A stretch of DNA of 30,563 nucleotides from an uncultured Actinomyces sp. (GCA_915063485.1 CAJZDJ010000010.1:1-30563), one strand, 5' to 3'. Counted from the stretch's first letter, positions 15,294-25,117 are shown. Notes: generated by a model not told the origin, from the letters alone. A program made the numbers and translations.

Positions 15294-15326
15294 TTGCCCC
15301 CTTACTGCTAAGCAGCAAGGGGGCAA
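15294..15326 (-). terminator. Intrinsic terminator after malQ
   Basis: TTGCCCCCTT pairs with AAGGGGGCAA, with a further CTGC/GCAG stem inside and a TAA loop. On the minus strand the stem is followed by TTGTTTG. Confidence 0.75.
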
Positions 15327-15344
15327 GTTTAATCTGGTCAGTGT

Positions 15345-17486
15345 CTACTTAACTACACCAGCGCGAGCCACTGCCAAAAGGCTCAATAGGCGGGCGTTGT
15401 TGGGCAGATCTTCCACCAATACTGGATCGCCACTGCCATCACACAAAGGCATCTTCCAGTTGGGGTACTCGTCGTCCGTGCCCGGCAGGTTCTGAGTACG
15501 ACGCTCGCCTACGCCGTCGACCAAAGACACACCCACCAAACGCGAGGGAGTCTGCAAAACATAGGCATATAGGGCCTCGATAACCTCACGCTCAGTGGGG
15601 TCATCGCCTAGCAGACCGTATTCACGCAGGCGGATCAGCATCTTTTCGCGTTCTTTACGCGACTCACGCAGCGCAACTTCCTTATCGCAGTCAAGCAGAC
15701 CCAGACGCGAACGCAAAGCCACATGCTCATCAGCCAAGTAACCCGCGGTGGGCGGCAAGTCGTGGGTGTTAACCGTAGAAAGCGCATCTACGCGGTAGCG
15801 GTCGGCATATAGCGGCCAATCGCCTTCCATCTTTTCAAACCACAACACGCTGGTGCCCAGCACTCCACGCTCAGCCAGGTGTGCACGCACCCAAGGCTCA
15901 ACCGTGCCCAGGTCTTCACCAATTACCAGAGCCCCGGCCCGCTGTGCCTCTAGCAGCACAATGCCGATCATGGCCTCATAGTCGTAGTAAACGTAGGCAC
16001 CTTCCTTAGGGCTGTGACCCTCAGGAATCCACCAGAGCCTAAAGAAGCCCATCACGTGGTCTAGGCGCAGCGCACCTGCGTGACGCAGCACTGTGCGTAC
16101 CATGTCGCGCAGCGGTGCATAGCCCGCCTTAGCCAGGCCGGTGGGGCTAAAGGGCGGCGGGGACCAGTTCTGGCCCAGCGGCGAATACATGTCCGGCGGG
16201 GCACCCACGCTCACGCCAGCAGCAAATACCTCCGGGGTGGTCCACACATCAGCCCCGTTCGGGTTAATACCCACCGCCAGGTCATGCATGATACCCAAAG
16301 ACATGCCAGAGGCCTTAGCTTCCGCCTGGGCGCGCTGGAGCTGCTCGTCAACAATCCACTGCAGCCAAGCATAGAAGTCAATACGTCCAGCCAGGGTGTG
16401 GGCCTCATTAGCTACAAACGCACTGTTAGCATCACGCAGATGCTCAGGCCAAGACTTCATCGGCCCGTACTTTTCACAAAGCGCACACCAAAGTGCAAAA
16501 CGCTCTAAACCATCGCCTTGCTCAGCGCGGAAACGCTCGAAGTCACGCTGACGTGAACGCGAACGGCCCGCGTCGTAAATAACCTCCAAAGCCTCACGCT
16601 TAGCCTTAAACACTACGTCACGGTCAATCGGGGCAGCAGAAGTGTTTAGCGGGCGTAGCTCGTCTAGACCCCAGTGCAGCAAGGAACGCTGCGGGCCGCT
16701 TAGACGTGCCACCTCAGCAATGTTTTCCGGGCGAATGTAAATGGGGTTAACAAAGCGGCGCGTAACCGGCAGGTAAGGCGAGTCAGTTAGCGGAGAAACC
16801 ACCTCACCGGCGTGCAGCGGGTTAATCAGGATAAAGTCAGCGCCTTCATCCCCAAAGAAGCTAGCCAGCTCAGTTAGATCATCCAGGTCGCCAATACCCC
16901 AAGAATCGTTTGAACGCACCGAGTACAGCTGGGTCATCATGCCGTAGCTGTGCTTCCCCAAGGCGGCAGGTAGCTCTAGTTTGTCGGGCACAACCGCCAT
17001 CGGAGCACGTACGCCCTGGGCGTCGTCACCCACATAAGCCACCAGCTCATGCCAGCCTAGCGGTAGATCGGTGGGCAGACCAAAAGAGGCCTGACCAGTA
17101 AATACGCCGTCAACCCAGCGCGGAGGTTCCCAGTCATCTACCTGTTCAAGCGCAACAGTGGAGCCAGTTTCCAGTACTACGTCTACGCGCACGCTGGCGC
17201 CATCGGGAACATGCACCGGCACATGCTTCCAATGTCCTTGACGCACTACGGTAAATCCGGGCAGAGTCTGGCGCCAAGAACCCAGGTGCACATCCTCCAG
17301 TGAACGCGCAATTGCTTCGTCGCTAGAAACGTCTACCCCAAGTGCAGTTAAAACTGCCAACAGAGTCTGACGGGAAGGATTAGCCTGATTGCCGTAGTAG
17401 TCCCAATACTCGGTGCCCACACCGTGGGCTTGGGCTAGTTCAATTACGGCCGGCTCAGGCTGTTGCCATTCGAAATTTTCGCTCAT
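15345..17486 (-). CDS. malQ: 4-alpha-glucanotransferase (amylomaltase), GH77
   Basis: Cytoplasmic enzyme that transfers maltodextrin segments between chains, releasing glucose during maltodextrin or glycogen use. I take the start as ATG 17486 (MSENFEWQQPEP), giving 713 residues, the usual size of actinobacterial MalQ with an N-terminal extension domain. The upstream 44 residues of the longer reading look non-coding, although no good ribosome site precedes 17486. GH77 residues are visible: nucleophile Asp476 (LRLDHVMGFFRLWW), acid/base Glu524 (VIGEDLGTV) and Asp576 (NTHDLPPTAGY). It is divergent from ptsI and convergent with nothing; a terminator follows it before the GH87-like gene. Confidence 0.94.
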   Translation of the reverse strand: MSENFEWQQPEPAVIELAQAHGVGTEYWDYYGNQANPSRQTLLAVLTALGVDVSSDEAIARSLEDVHLGSWRQTLPGFTVVRQGHWKHVPVHVPDGASVRVDVVLETGSTVALEQVDDWEPPRWVDGVFTGQASFGLPTDLPLGWHELVAYVGDDAQGVRAPMAVVPDKLELPAALGKHSYGMMTQLYSVRSNDSWGIGDLDDLTELASFFGDEGADFILINPLHAGEVVSPLTDSPYLPVTRRFVNPIYIRPENIAEVARLSGPQRSLLHWGLDELRPLNTSAAPIDRDVVFKAKREALEVIYDAGRSRSRQRDFERFRAEQGDGLERFALWCALCEKYGPMKSWPEHLRDANSAFVANEAHTLAGRIDFYAWLQWIVDEQLQRAQAEAKASGMSLGIMHDLAVGINPNGADVWTTPEVFAAGVSVGAPPDMYSPLGQNWSPPPFSPTGLAKAGYAPLRDMVRTVLRHAGALRLDHVMGFFRLWWIPEGHSPKEGAYVYYDYEAMIGIVLLEAQRAGALVIGEDLGTVEPWVRAHLAERGVLGTSVLWFEKMEGDWPLYADRYRVDALSTVNTHDLPPTAGYLADEHVALRSRLGLLDCDKEVALRESRKEREKMLIRLREYGLLGDDPTEREVIEALYAYVLQTPSRLVGVSLVDGVGERRTQNLPGTDDEYPNWKMPLCDGSGDPVLVEDLPNNARLLSLLAVARAGVVK

Positions 17487-17697
17487 ACAGCGGCTGCCTA
17501 ATCGGTTGATATGGACTCGTATGGTGATGTTAACGCACCAAGTCCCTGGTCGACTACCTAATACAGAAATTTTCCGCAATAGGTTTCGCCTGTCATCAAA
17601 AAGACATACGATAACCACAGCAAACGGCGTTACCTACGTTACCAATCCGGTGATGACGTAAGGTGCCGTAGCCCCCAATCGCAGCAAGGAGACAGCA

Positions 17698-19401
17698 ATG
17701 ACCGCAGCGGAAAACTCCACTCTAACCCTGCACGGTATCGGCGTAAGCCCCGGCCGTGTAGGTGGCCCGGTGGCACGGATGGCCCCCGGCATTGAGGAGC
17801 CCGCAGTAGCCAACCTACCCGCCGGTGCCAACGTCGACGCCGAAGCCGAGCGTATCGCCGCCGCCGCGCTTAAGGTTAAGAAGGACCTGGAACTATCTGC
17901 AGCAGAGGCCAAGGACGAGGGTCGTGCTCTACTTGAGACCACTGCCCAGATGGCCGCAGACCCCACCCTAACCTCTTCAGCTCAGGCGCTAGTGCGCGAC
18001 CGTGGCATTACCCCCGAGCGCGCTGTGTGGGAGGCCGCTGACTCGCTAGCCGCCATGCTTGAGTCCCTGGGTGGTTACATGGCTGAGCGTTCTCGCGACG
18101 TACGCGACGTACGCGACCGCATCGTGGCCGTGCTAACCGACGCCCCCATGCCCGGTATTCCTACCCGCCCCGAGCCTTTCATTCTGGTTGCTGCTGACCT
18201 AGCCCCGGCTGACACCGCGCTACTAGACCCCGACAAGGTAATCGGTTTCGTAACCAGCGAAGGTGGCCCCACCTCCCACACCGCCATTTTGGCCCGCGCC
18301 CTAGGCATCCCGGCCATCGTTGGCACCGGTGAGGCCGTAGCCGACCAGCTGCTTGAAGGCGAAATCGTGCTGCTAGACGGCACCAAGGGCGAAATCTTCC
18401 TCAACCCCAGCGAGGAGCAGCTACGTAAGGCCCGCGAGCTGGCCAGCGTAGTGCGTGAATTCCACGGCGACGGCGCCACCGCTGACGGCATCGAGGTGCA
18501 GCTGCTAGCTAACGTTGGTGACGCTGAGGACGCCCGCAAGGCTGCCGCCGCTGGCGCAATGGGTATCGGCCTGTTCCGTACCGAGTTCTGCTTCCTGGAC
18601 CAGCCCGAAGAGCCTTCAGTTGAGGACCAGTACAACTCCTACCGCCCGGTCTTTGAGGCCTTCCCCGGTAAGAAGGTTGTAGTACGTACCCTCGACGCCG
18701 GCGCTGACAAGCCGCTACCCTTCCTAACCGACACCTCAGAGGCCAACCCGGCTCTGGGTGTACGCGCTTACCGTACCGCCCGCCGCAGCCCCGAGGTGCT
18801 AGAGCACCAGCTAGAGGCCCTAGCCAAGGCTGCCGCCGACACCGACGCCAAGGTGTGGGTCATGGCCCCCATGATCTCCACCCCCGCTGAGGCCAAGGCT
18901 TTCACCGAGAAGGCCCGCTCCTACGGCCTAGACTTTGCCGGCATGATGATTGAGGTCCCCTCAGCTGCGGCTATGGCTGACCACATGTTCAAGTACGCCG
19001 ACTTCGCTTCGGTGGGTACCAACGACCTAACCCAGTACGTGATGGCTGCCGACCGTATGCTCGGTTCCCTGGCTGACCTGAACACCCCCTGGCAGCCGGC
19101 CGTACTGCGGCTGCTAAAGATCGCTTGTGACGGCGCCGCCGCCAGCGAAAAGAAGTCTCCGGTGGGTGTGTGTGGTGAAGCCGCTGCCGACCCGGCTCTG
19201 GCCGTAGTGCTGGTGGGTCTGGGTGTGGCCTCGCTGTCCATGACCTCTCGCGCACTGGCCGACGTTGACGCCGTACTTAAGAGCGTCACCCGTGAGGACT
19301 GCAAGCGCCTAGCTGACATCGCCCTGGCTTGCGCCGAGGCTGCGGAAGCCCGCGCCGCTGTCCGCGCCGAGCTGCCGATCCTGGAGGAACTCGGTCTGTG
19401 A
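17698..19401 (+). CDS. ptsI: PTS enzyme I (phosphoenolpyruvate-protein phosphotransferase)
   Basis: Starts the PTS cascade by taking phosphate from PEP onto a His and passing it to HPr. The 567-residue protein has the phospho-histidine motif GGPTSHTAILAR (His194), the PEP-binding segments FRTEF and GTNDLTQY, and the active-site Cys in GVCGEAAAD. ATG 17698 follows AAGGAG. No HPr (ptsH) gene lies beside it, so HPr must be encoded elsewhere. It supplies the IIA/IIB/IIC proteins encoded about 5 kb away. The downstream thioesterase GTG overlaps its stop codon. The 211-base gap to malQ must carry divergent promoters; TACGAT near 17603 is a weak -10 candidate for ptsI. Confidence 0.96.
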   Translation: MTAAENSTLTLHGIGVSPGRVGGPVARMAPGIEEPAVANLPAGANVDAEAERIAAAALKVKKDLELSAAEAKDEGRALLETTAQMAADPTLTSSAQALVRDRGITPERAVWEAADSLAAMLESLGGYMAERSRDVRDVRDRIVAVLTDAPMPGIPTRPEPFILVAADLAPADTALLDPDKVIGFVTSEGGPTSHTAILARALGIPAIVGTGEAVADQLLEGEIVLLDGTKGEIFLNPSEEQLRKARELASVVREFHGDGATADGIEVQLLANVGDAEDARKAAAAGAMGIGLFRTEFCFLDQPEEPSVEDQYNSYRPVFEAFPGKKVVVRTLDAGADKPLPFLTDTSEANPALGVRAYRTARRSPEVLEHQLEALAKAAADTDAKVWVMAPMISTPAEAKAFTEKARSYGLDFAGMMIEVPSAAAMADHMFKYADFASVGTNDLTQYVMAADRMLGSLADLNTPWQPAVLRLLKIACDGAAASEKKSPVGVCGEAAADPALAVVLVGLGVASLSMTSRALADVDAVLKSVTREDCKRLADIALACAEAAEARAAVRAELPILEELGL

Positions 19402-20438
19402 TTGAACCGTATCCGGTTCCACTAGCGCACGAAGAGCCTTTGGCTGGGGTTACCCGGTCTCTGGCGCTTCGTGCGCTTGAGTTTTGGGACCCTGAAGAGA
19501 GCGATTTAGAGGCTTGTGCCCGGCTCGACGGCGTCGGCGGGGACACTGAGGGCTTCCCACCCGGCACCGTGATGGGCCGTTTTGAGGGTGATTCACTCCC
19601 CCAGCTGTCTGGGCGCATCTATGGCGGTCAGGTCCTTGGCCAGGCGGTGCTGGCGGCAGCTGCCTGCTTTGACACCACCCCAGGTGATAGCTATGAGCGT
19701 CAGTTGCACGCTTTGCACACCTATTTTGTGGGTGGGGGTAACCCGGAAAAAGCGGTGCAGTATGAGGTTGAGGCGCTCCGTGATGGGCGTTCCTTCTCCC
19801 AGCGCCAGGTGCGTGCCAGCCAGGATGGACGCAATATGGCCACGGTTATCGCTTCCTTCCAAAAACGCCAAGATGGCATTGATTTGTATGAGCCCATGCC
19901 TAAGGTGCCCGGACCTGATGAGCTAGTTAGTGCCCTGGCTATTTTCCGTAACGTGGATCATCCAGTGGCGCGGTTCTTGGGGCGCACAGCGGCCTTCGAT
20001 GTGCGCCATGTGGAAGGCAACCTGTATCTGCAGCCCCCCAAGCAGCCTGACAGCCACCAGCATGTGTGGATTAAGGTGCGCGGAGCGGTGCCTGCCAGTG
20101 CCACCCAGATGGTGCACCGAGCTATTTTGGCTTATGTGTGTGACCAGATCATGCTGGAGCCAGCGCTACGTAGCCAGGGCCTGTCATGGCGTAGCCCCGG
20201 CATGAGCCTAGCTACCCTAGACCATGCCCAATGGTTCCACCGTGACGTTAACGTTAACGACTGGCTACTGTTTGTGCAGGATTCACCTAGTTCTAGTGGT
20301 GGGCGCGCCGCTGCCCGCGCCCTGGTGTATAACCAGGCTGGCAAGTTGGTTTCCTCAATCAGTCAGGAAGGCATGATTCGCATTCCGCGTGAGGGCCAAA
20401 AATCTAGTGGCAACTGGGCCGTGCAGTTAGACGGCTAA
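19398..20438 (+). CDS. tesB: Acyl-CoA thioesterase II (TesB-like, double hotdog)
   Basis: Predicted to hydrolyse acyl-CoA to free fatty acid and CoA. I start it at GTG 19398, overlapping the ptsI stop by four bases and preceded by GGAGGA; this gives 346 residues. The first hotdog contains RIYGGQVLGQAVLAA and RDGRSFSQRQV; the second contains CDQIML (Asp), LDHAQWFHR and SQEGMIR (Gln), corresponding to the Asp-Thr-Gln active site of E. coli TesB, with Ala at the hydroxyl-residue position as best I can align it. It is longer than E. coli TesB (about 286), with extra N-terminal sequence and a Gly-rich insert before the first hotdog core. Coupling to a PTS gene is unusual and its physiological meaning is unclear. 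Confidence 0.88.
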   Translation: MIEPYPVPLAHEEPLAGVTRSLALRALEFWDPEESDLEACARLDGVGGDTEGFPPGTVMGRFEGDSLPQLSGRIYGGQVLGQAVLAAAACFDTTPGDSYERQLHALHTYFVGGGNPEKAVQYEVEALRDGRSFSQRQVRASQDGRNMATVIASFQKRQDGIDLYEPMPKVPGPDELVSALAIFRNVDHPVARFLGRTAAFDVRHVEGNLYLQPPKQPDSHQHVWIKVRGAVPASATQMVHRAILAYVCDQIMLEPALRSQGLSWRSPGMSLATLDHAQWFHRDVNVNDWLLFVQDSPSSSGGRAAARALVYNQAGKLVSSISQEGMIRIPREGQKSSGNWAVQLDG

Positions 20439-20479
20439 AGCCGGCCATAAGACAAACAAGCACAAATCATACAAAAAAC

Positions 20480-20510
20480 TGTTGCCGCCGCACTAAGTGC
20501 GGCGGCAACA
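20480..20510. terminator. Bidirectional terminator between tesB and ettA
   Basis: A 15-bp perfect stem (20480-20494 with 20496-20510). The A-run just left of it (ACAAAAAAC) reads as a T-tract on the minus strand, so it suits ettA best. Confidence 0.82.
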
Positions 20511-20590
20511 ATCGTTATCTAGCTTTGTTTGACCGGATCTAGATTTTTTGGACCAGACCCAGATTTGTCTAGCCAGCCCCAGCTTCTTAG
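20511..20590. repeat. Degenerate 20-bp tandem repeat, four copies
   Basis: Units at 20511, 20531, 20551 and 20571, each exactly 20 bases, share an ATCTAG/CCAGA...AGATTT theme and drift from copy to copy. The last unit runs into the 3' end of ettA. Confidence 0.65.
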
Positions 20591-22269
20591 TCGCGGGTGA
20601 GCTTACGGTAGGTCACCGCGTGCGGGCGGGCGGCGTCGGGGCCTAGACGCTCAACCTTGTTCTTCTCGTAAGACTCGAAGTTACCCTCGAACCAGTACCA
20701 GTTGTCGGGGTGCTCGTCGGTGCCTTCCCAAGCCAGAATGTGGGTAGCCACGCGGTCGAGGAACCAACGGTCGTGGGTGATAACCACAGCGCAACCGGGG
20801 AATGCCAGCAGGGCGTTTTCCAAACTGGAGAGGGTCTCCACGTCCAGGTCGTTGGTGGGCTCGTCCAGCAGCAGCAGGTTACCGCCCTGCTTGAGGGTAA
20901 GGGCCAGGTTCAAGCGGTTACGCTCACCACCGGAGAGCACACCGGCAGGCTTTTGCTGGTCTGCACCCTTGAAACCGAAAGCAGCCACATAGGCGCGTGA
21001 AGGCATCTCCACATTGCCTACCTGGATGTAGTCCAGGCCGTCAGAAACAACTTCCCACAGGGTCTTGTTGGGGTCAATACCGGCGCGGTTTTGGTCTACA
21101 TAGGACAGCTTCACGGTGGAGCCAACCTTAAGCTCTCCCCCATCGAGAGGCTCTAGGCCCACAATGGTCTTGAACAGGGTGGTCTTACCAACACCGTTGG
21201 GGCCGATGACACCCACAATGCCGTTACGCGGCAGGGTGAAGGACAGGCCATTGATTAGGCTACGGCCATCAAAGCCCTTTTGTAGGTTGGTAGCTTCAAG
21301 TACCACCGAGCCCAGGCGCGGGCCCGGGGGAATCTGGATTTCTTCAAAGTCGAGCTTGCGGGTGCGCTCGGCTTCAGCGGCCATTTCCTCATAGCGGGCC
21401 AGACGGGCCTTGGACTTGGTTTGGCGTCCCTTAGCGGAGGAACGTACCCACTCCAGCTCGTCCTTGAGGCGCTTGGCTAGCTTGGCGTCCTTCTTACCCT
21501 GGACTTCTAGACGCTTTTCTTTGGTTTCCAGGTAGGTGGAGTAGTTGCCCTCATAGGGGTAAAGGTGACCACGGTCTACCTCAGCGATCCACTGGGCTAC
21601 GTGGTCTAGGAAGTAACGGTCGTGGGTGATGGCGATAACCGCACCCTTGTAGTTTGATAGGTGCTGCTCCAACCAGAGCACGGATTCAGCGTCCAGGTGG
21701 TTGGTGGGCTCATCTAGCAGTAGGAGGTCGGGGGCTTCTAGCAGTAGCTTGCATAGGGCCACACGACGGCGCTCACCACCGGAGAGGTTCTTTACCATGG
21801 CGTCTGCCGGCGGGCAGCGTAGGGCATCCATAGCCTGGGCCAGCTGGGAGTCTAGGTCCCAGGCGTTGGCGGCGTCGAGCTGGTCTTGCAGCTTGCCCAT
21901 TTCCTCAAGTAGGGCGTCAAAGTCTGCGTCCGGATCTGCCATCTGGGCGCTGACTTCGTTGTAGCGGTCAAGCTTGCCTTTAATGTCGGCGACGCCTTCT
22001 TCTACGTTACCCAGTACGGTCTTTTCCTCGTTGAGGATCGGCTCCTGCATGAGGATGCCTACCGTGTAACCGGGGCTGAGGCGGGCTTCGCCATTGGAGG
22101 GCTGATCTAGACCAGCCATGATCTTTAGGATCGAGGATTTACCGGCACCGTTGGGGCCGACCATACCGATCTTGGCTCCGGGGAAGAAAGCCATGGTGAC
22201 GTCGTCGAGAATGACCTTGTCACCAATGGTTTTGCGGGCCTTGATCATCTGGTAGATGTACTCTGCCAC
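20587..22269 (-). CDS. ettA: Energy-dependent translational throttle protein EttA (ABC-F ATPase)
   Basis: Soluble ABC-F protein that binds the ribosomal E site and gates the first elongation steps according to ATP/ADP level. I start it at GTG 22269 (AEYIYQMIK), preceded by AAAGG, giving 560 residues (E. coli EttA has 555); the longer reading adds 14 unlike residues. Two ABC domains are present: Walker A GPNGAGKSS (38-46) and GPNGVGKTT, with signatures LSGGERRR and LSGGERNR and Walker B LLLLDEPTNHLD and LLLLDEPTNDLD. The interdomain linker is basic and charged (KGRQTKSKARLARYEEM). It has no membrane segments. Resistance-type ABC-F proteins are less likely given the EttA-like N-terminus (FFPGAKIG). 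Confidence 0.95.
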   Translation of the reverse strand: MAEYIYQMIKARKTIGDKVILDDVTMAFFPGAKIGMVGPNGAGKSSILKIMAGLDQPSNGEARLSPGYTVGILMQEPILNEEKTVLGNVEEGVADIKGKLDRYNEVSAQMADPDADFDALLEEMGKLQDQLDAANAWDLDSQLAQAMDALRCPPADAMVKNLSGGERRRVALCKLLLEAPDLLLLDEPTNHLDAESVLWLEQHLSNYKGAVIAITHDRYFLDHVAQWIAEVDRGHLYPYEGNYSTYLETKEKRLEVQGKKDAKLAKRLKDELEWVRSSAKGRQTKSKARLARYEEMAAEAERTRKLDFEEIQIPPGPRLGSVVLEATNLQKGFDGRSLINGLSFTLPRNGIVGVIGPNGVGKTTLFKTIVGLEPLDGGELKVGSTVKLSYVDQNRAGIDPNKTLWEVVSDGLDYIQVGNVEMPSRAYVAAFGFKGADQQKPAGVLSGGERNRLNLALTLKQGGNLLLLDEPTNDLDVETLSSLENALLAFPGCAVVITHDRWFLDRVATHILAWEGTDEHPDNWYWFEGNFESYEKNKVERLGPDAARPHAVTYRKLTRD

Positions 22270-22486
22270 GTTAGCCTTTCGCTTGAATATGCACGCCTGA
22301 GCGCAAAACAATCCACAGCTATCTTACCCGTGGCGTCAGTCAATTTCAGCTCCCGCGCCGACGACGCTTAGGCTGCCAGCTGAGCTTTAAGGATCTCGGT
22401 GTTGGTGCCCAGAGCCAGCAGCTGCCAGTTGACAGGCCAGCGCCCCAAAACAGTGCGCAGTAAAAACAGTGCAGGGCAAAACACAA

Positions 22487-22515
22487 GTGGCCAGGTCCTA
22501 AAAGGACCCGGCCAC
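22487..22515 (-). terminator. Intrinsic terminator after fumC
   Basis: GTGGCC-A-GGTCC pairs with GGACC-C-GGCCAC (loop TAAAA), followed on the minus strand by TTGTGTTTTG. The remaining gap up to ettA (22270-22486) holds only short AACAGTGC repeats (about 22449 and 22465). Confidence 0.78.
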
Positions 22516-22547
22516 CGGTTAATCAGCTAAAGTTAACTAGCTAATGA

Positions 22548-23948
22548 TCACTTGGCTGCGCTGGGGTGGGTCATGTCTGCGGGCACAACCCAAGCGTCAA
22601 ACTCGGCGTCGGTTAGGAAACCTAGCTCCAGAGCGGACTCGCGCAGCGAGATGCCCTTGTGGTGAGCGTTCTTGGCGATCTTGGAAGCCTTGTCGTAGCC
22701 GATGTGGCGGTTAAGCGCGGTCACCTGCATCAGGTTGATGTCCAGGTTGTGCTTGATCTTGGCATAGTTGGGCTCAATGCCGTAGGCGCAGTGCACGTCG
22801 AAGGAGACGCAAGCGTCGCCTAGCAGGCGGATGGACTCCAGTACGTTCCAGGCCATAACCGGCTTGAACACGTTGAGCTGGAAGTTACCCTGAGAGCCAG
22901 CGAAACCAACGGCGGCGTCGTTACCAAATACCTGCACGGCCACCATAGTCATGGCTTCACACTGGGTGGGGTTGACCTTACCGGGCATGATGGAGGAGCC
23001 GGGCTCGTTTTCGGGGATGATCAGCTCGCCAATACCGTTACGGGGGCCGGAGGCGTACCAGCGCACGTCGTTGGCGATCTTCATCAGGGCGTCACCAAGC
23101 ACGCGCAGGGAGCCGGAGACGAGCACCAGGGCGTCGTGGGCGCTTAGGGCGGCGAATAGGTTGTCAGCCTGCTTGAATTCGATGCCGGTTTCTTCACTAA
23201 TCTTCTTAGCGGTCAGCGCACCAAAGTCGGGGTGGGCGTTGAGGCCGGTGCCCACAGCGGTACCGCCGATGGCCAGTTCGCGAGCGCGCGAGTCGGCGTA
23301 ACGGATGCCGTCTAGAGCAAAGTCAATCTGGGCAACCCAACCGGAAATTACCTGGCCTAGGGTGATGGGGGTGGCGTCCTGCAGGTGGGTGCGCCCCACC
23401 ATGACCACATCGGTGTATTCCTTAGCCTTGGCGTCTAGGGTGTCGCGCAGCTGGGTGACCTTGGGGTACATCTCCTGCAGCTCGCTGACCACGGCGATGT
23501 GCATGGCGGTGGGGAAAGTGTCGTTGGAGGACTGGCCCCGGTTGACGTGGTCGTTGGGGTGCACCGGGGTCTTGGTGCCCATCTGCCCACCGGACAGCTC
23601 AATGGCGCGGTTGGAGATGACCTCGTTGGCGTTCATGTTGGACTGGGTGCCAGAGCCGGTCTGGAACACTACTAGCGGGAATTCATCGTCCAGCTTGCCG
23701 CAGATGACCTCGTCGCCGGCCTTGGCGATTAGGTCTGCGATGTCCTGGGGTAGCTCGCCTAGTTCAGCGTTGGCTAGGGCGGCGGACTTCTTTAGTACAC
23801 CTAGGGCCTTAACCATGGGACGGCCCCACACGAAGGTGTTGCGGCCAATGTCGAAGTTGTGCAGGCTGCGCTCAGTCTGCGCGCCCCAGTAATGCTCGGC
23901 GGGAACTTCAATGGTCCCCATGGAGTCGGACTCGGTACGTGTACTCAC
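22548..23948 (-). CDS. fumC: Fumarate hydratase class II
   Basis: Iron-independent TCA-cycle enzyme converting fumarate and malate. The 466-residue length is standard. [10 protein letters not shown] at 98-107, RTHLQDATP (His188), and the superfamily signature [11 protein letters not shown] at 317-327 (catalytic Ser region) are all present. GTG 23948 is the start, preceded by GAAGGAG. Aspartate ammonia-lyase shares the fold, but the overall sequence and the [22 protein letters not shown] segments read as fumarase. It appears to be transcribed alone. Two copies of TTA[AG]CTGCGAT lie 17 bases apart just upstream (23961-23988). Confidence 0.94.
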   Translation of the reverse strand: MSTRTESDSMGTIEVPAEHYWGAQTERSLHNFDIGRNTFVWGRPMVKALGVLKKSAALANAELGELPQDIADLIAKAGDEVICGKLDDEFPLVVFQTGSGTQSNMNANEVISNRAIELSGGQMGTKTPVHPNDHVNRGQSSNDTFPTAMHIAVVSELQEMYPKVTQLRDTLDAKAKEYTDVVMVGRTHLQDATPITLGQVISGWVAQIDFALDGIRYADSRARELAIGGTAVGTGLNAHPDFGALTAKKISEETGIEFKQADNLFAALSAHDALVLVSGSLRVLGDALMKIANDVRWYASGPRNGIGELIIPENEPGSSIMPGKVNPTQCEAMTMVAVQVFGNDAAVGFAGSQGNFQLNVFKPVMAWNVLESIRLLGDACVSFDVHCAYGIEPNYAKIKHNLDINLMQVTALNRHIGYDKASKIAKNAHHKGISLRESALELGFLTDAEFDAWVVPADMTHPSAAK

Positions 23949-23960
23949 GTTTGCTCCTTC

Positions 23961-23988
23961 ATCGCAGTTAATCCGTTATCGCAGCTAA
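23961..23988. repeat. 17-bp-spaced direct repeat upstream of fumC
   Basis: ATCGCAGTTAA (23961-23971) and ATCGCAGCTAA (23978-23988) differ at one base and lie immediately upstream of the fumC ribosome site. They may be a regulator site or chance. The rest of the gap to 24169 shows only a weak hairpin (24017-24037). Confidence 0.45.
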
Positions 23989-24169
23989 GCCTATCCCAGC
24001 TAGAGACTATGAAATAGCACCTTGGCCCCATTGGTGCAGCTTTTCGCCAATAGTTAAGTCATATGCGCGTCTGGACGACGACGACGCCGCTTTGGCACTG
24101 ATACTTGCGCTGGCACAAGGCTTTGCACCATCGTTTTCAACACTGGCATAAGAAACGTTTAACGTGAAA

Positions 24170-25117
24170 CTAGCTTGCGTTGGCGCTTTGGGTAGCCAAC
24201 CAGGCTTTAGCGATGTCGCGGGCAGAGCGTTGCAGCTTGGTTGATTGGTGGTTCATTTCAATCAGTGCACGCGAAGTTAACGCCGCACTGATGCGGTTGA
24301 TTTGGGCACCAGCGCGTTCATCTATGCGCTCAGAAATAACCGGTACCACCTGGGAGGCGAGAAATAGACTCTTGGGGTCAGCTAGGACCACCAGGTCAGA
24401 GCTGGCTAAAACCGGATCTGAGGAGTAGATATCAGCAAGCTGAATGGAGTTATCGCGTAGTGCCTTAACGGTGAGCGCACCACCAGAATCTTCAATTGGC
24501 GAGAATTTGACGTTAACTGCGTAGACGCTTTTGAGCCCTTTGGGCCCATAGGGGCGGGTCTCTAGCTCTGAGTTACCTCCTAGCACCAAGTTTGGCACTG
24601 CACGCAGGTCACCAATCTGTTTTAGGTTGTAGCGTTGGGCTAGTTTGGCACTAACCACATATGAGTCTTGGTCACTAGCGGGAGCTTGGTTAAGGATCCG
24701 CAAACCATCAGGTAAAACTTCACGCAGTTGGTTGTAAACTGCCTGCGACGCCGTCACGGTAGCTTTCGGGTTTAAAAACTGCAGCAGGTTGCCGGTGTAG
24801 TCCGGTAGCAGATCAATGGCGCCAGCTTTAAGCTCAGGCATGTAGATTTCTCGCTGACCAATACGCATTTGGCGGTCAATTTTGTAGCCTAGCTTTTCTA
24901 GGCCCTGGGCGTAGATCTCAGCAATGATTTCGTTGGAGTAGTAGTCCTGGCTGCCTATCACCAAAGTATTAGTGTCCCCAGCGGATCCGGCCAGGCTCTG
25001 CTCAGTGCCACAGCCGCCCATTAAAGTGCCAATCCCGGCCAAAGCTCCGGTTAGAACCGCGCGACGAGTAGCCATATAAGTGGCGGCATGTGCCCGACTA
25101 AGTTTGTGCGTTTTCAT
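24170..25117 (-). CDS. opuCC: Osmoprotectant ABC transporter substrate-binding lipoprotein (OpuCC/ProX-like)
   Basis: Captures glycine betaine, choline or carnitine outside the cell and delivers it to the permeases. The 315-residue precursor has an N-terminal extension with a twin-arginine-like TRRAVLTG, a hydrophobic stretch and a Cys in GTLMGGCG, so it is probably a lipoprotein, possibly Tat-exported. The mature part begins TLVIGSQDYYSNEIIAEIYAQ, and ELKAGAIDLLPDYTGNLL is a hallmark of the OpuAC/ProX family. It is the last gene of the operon; its ATG overlaps the upstream permease stop (ATGA). No strong terminator is visible after it. Confidence 0.92.
   Translation of the reverse strand: MKTHKLSRAHAATYMATRRAVLTGALAGIGTLMGGCGTEQSLAGSAGDTNTLVIGSQDYYSNEIIAEIYAQGLEKLGYKIDRQMRIGQREIYMPELKAGAIDLLPDYTGNLLQFLNPKATVTASQAVYNQLREVLPDGLRILNQAPASDQDSYVVSAKLAQRYNLKQIGDLRAVPNLVLGGNSELETRPYGPKGLKSVYAVNVKFSPIEDSGGALTVKALRDNSIQLADIYSSDPVLASSDLVVLADPKSLFLASQVVPVISERIDERAGAQINRISAALTSRALIEMNHQSTKLQRSARDIAKAWLATQSANAS

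Noticed and set aside
24017..24037. Terminator for the opuC operon
   Set aside because: The stem has only five outer pairs with mismatches and a poor T-tract, so it is not supported as a terminator.
24062..24150. Short frame with a GAC-GAC-GAC-GAC run between opuCC and fumC
   Set aside because: No start codon with a ribosome site, and no conserved features in about 30 residues.
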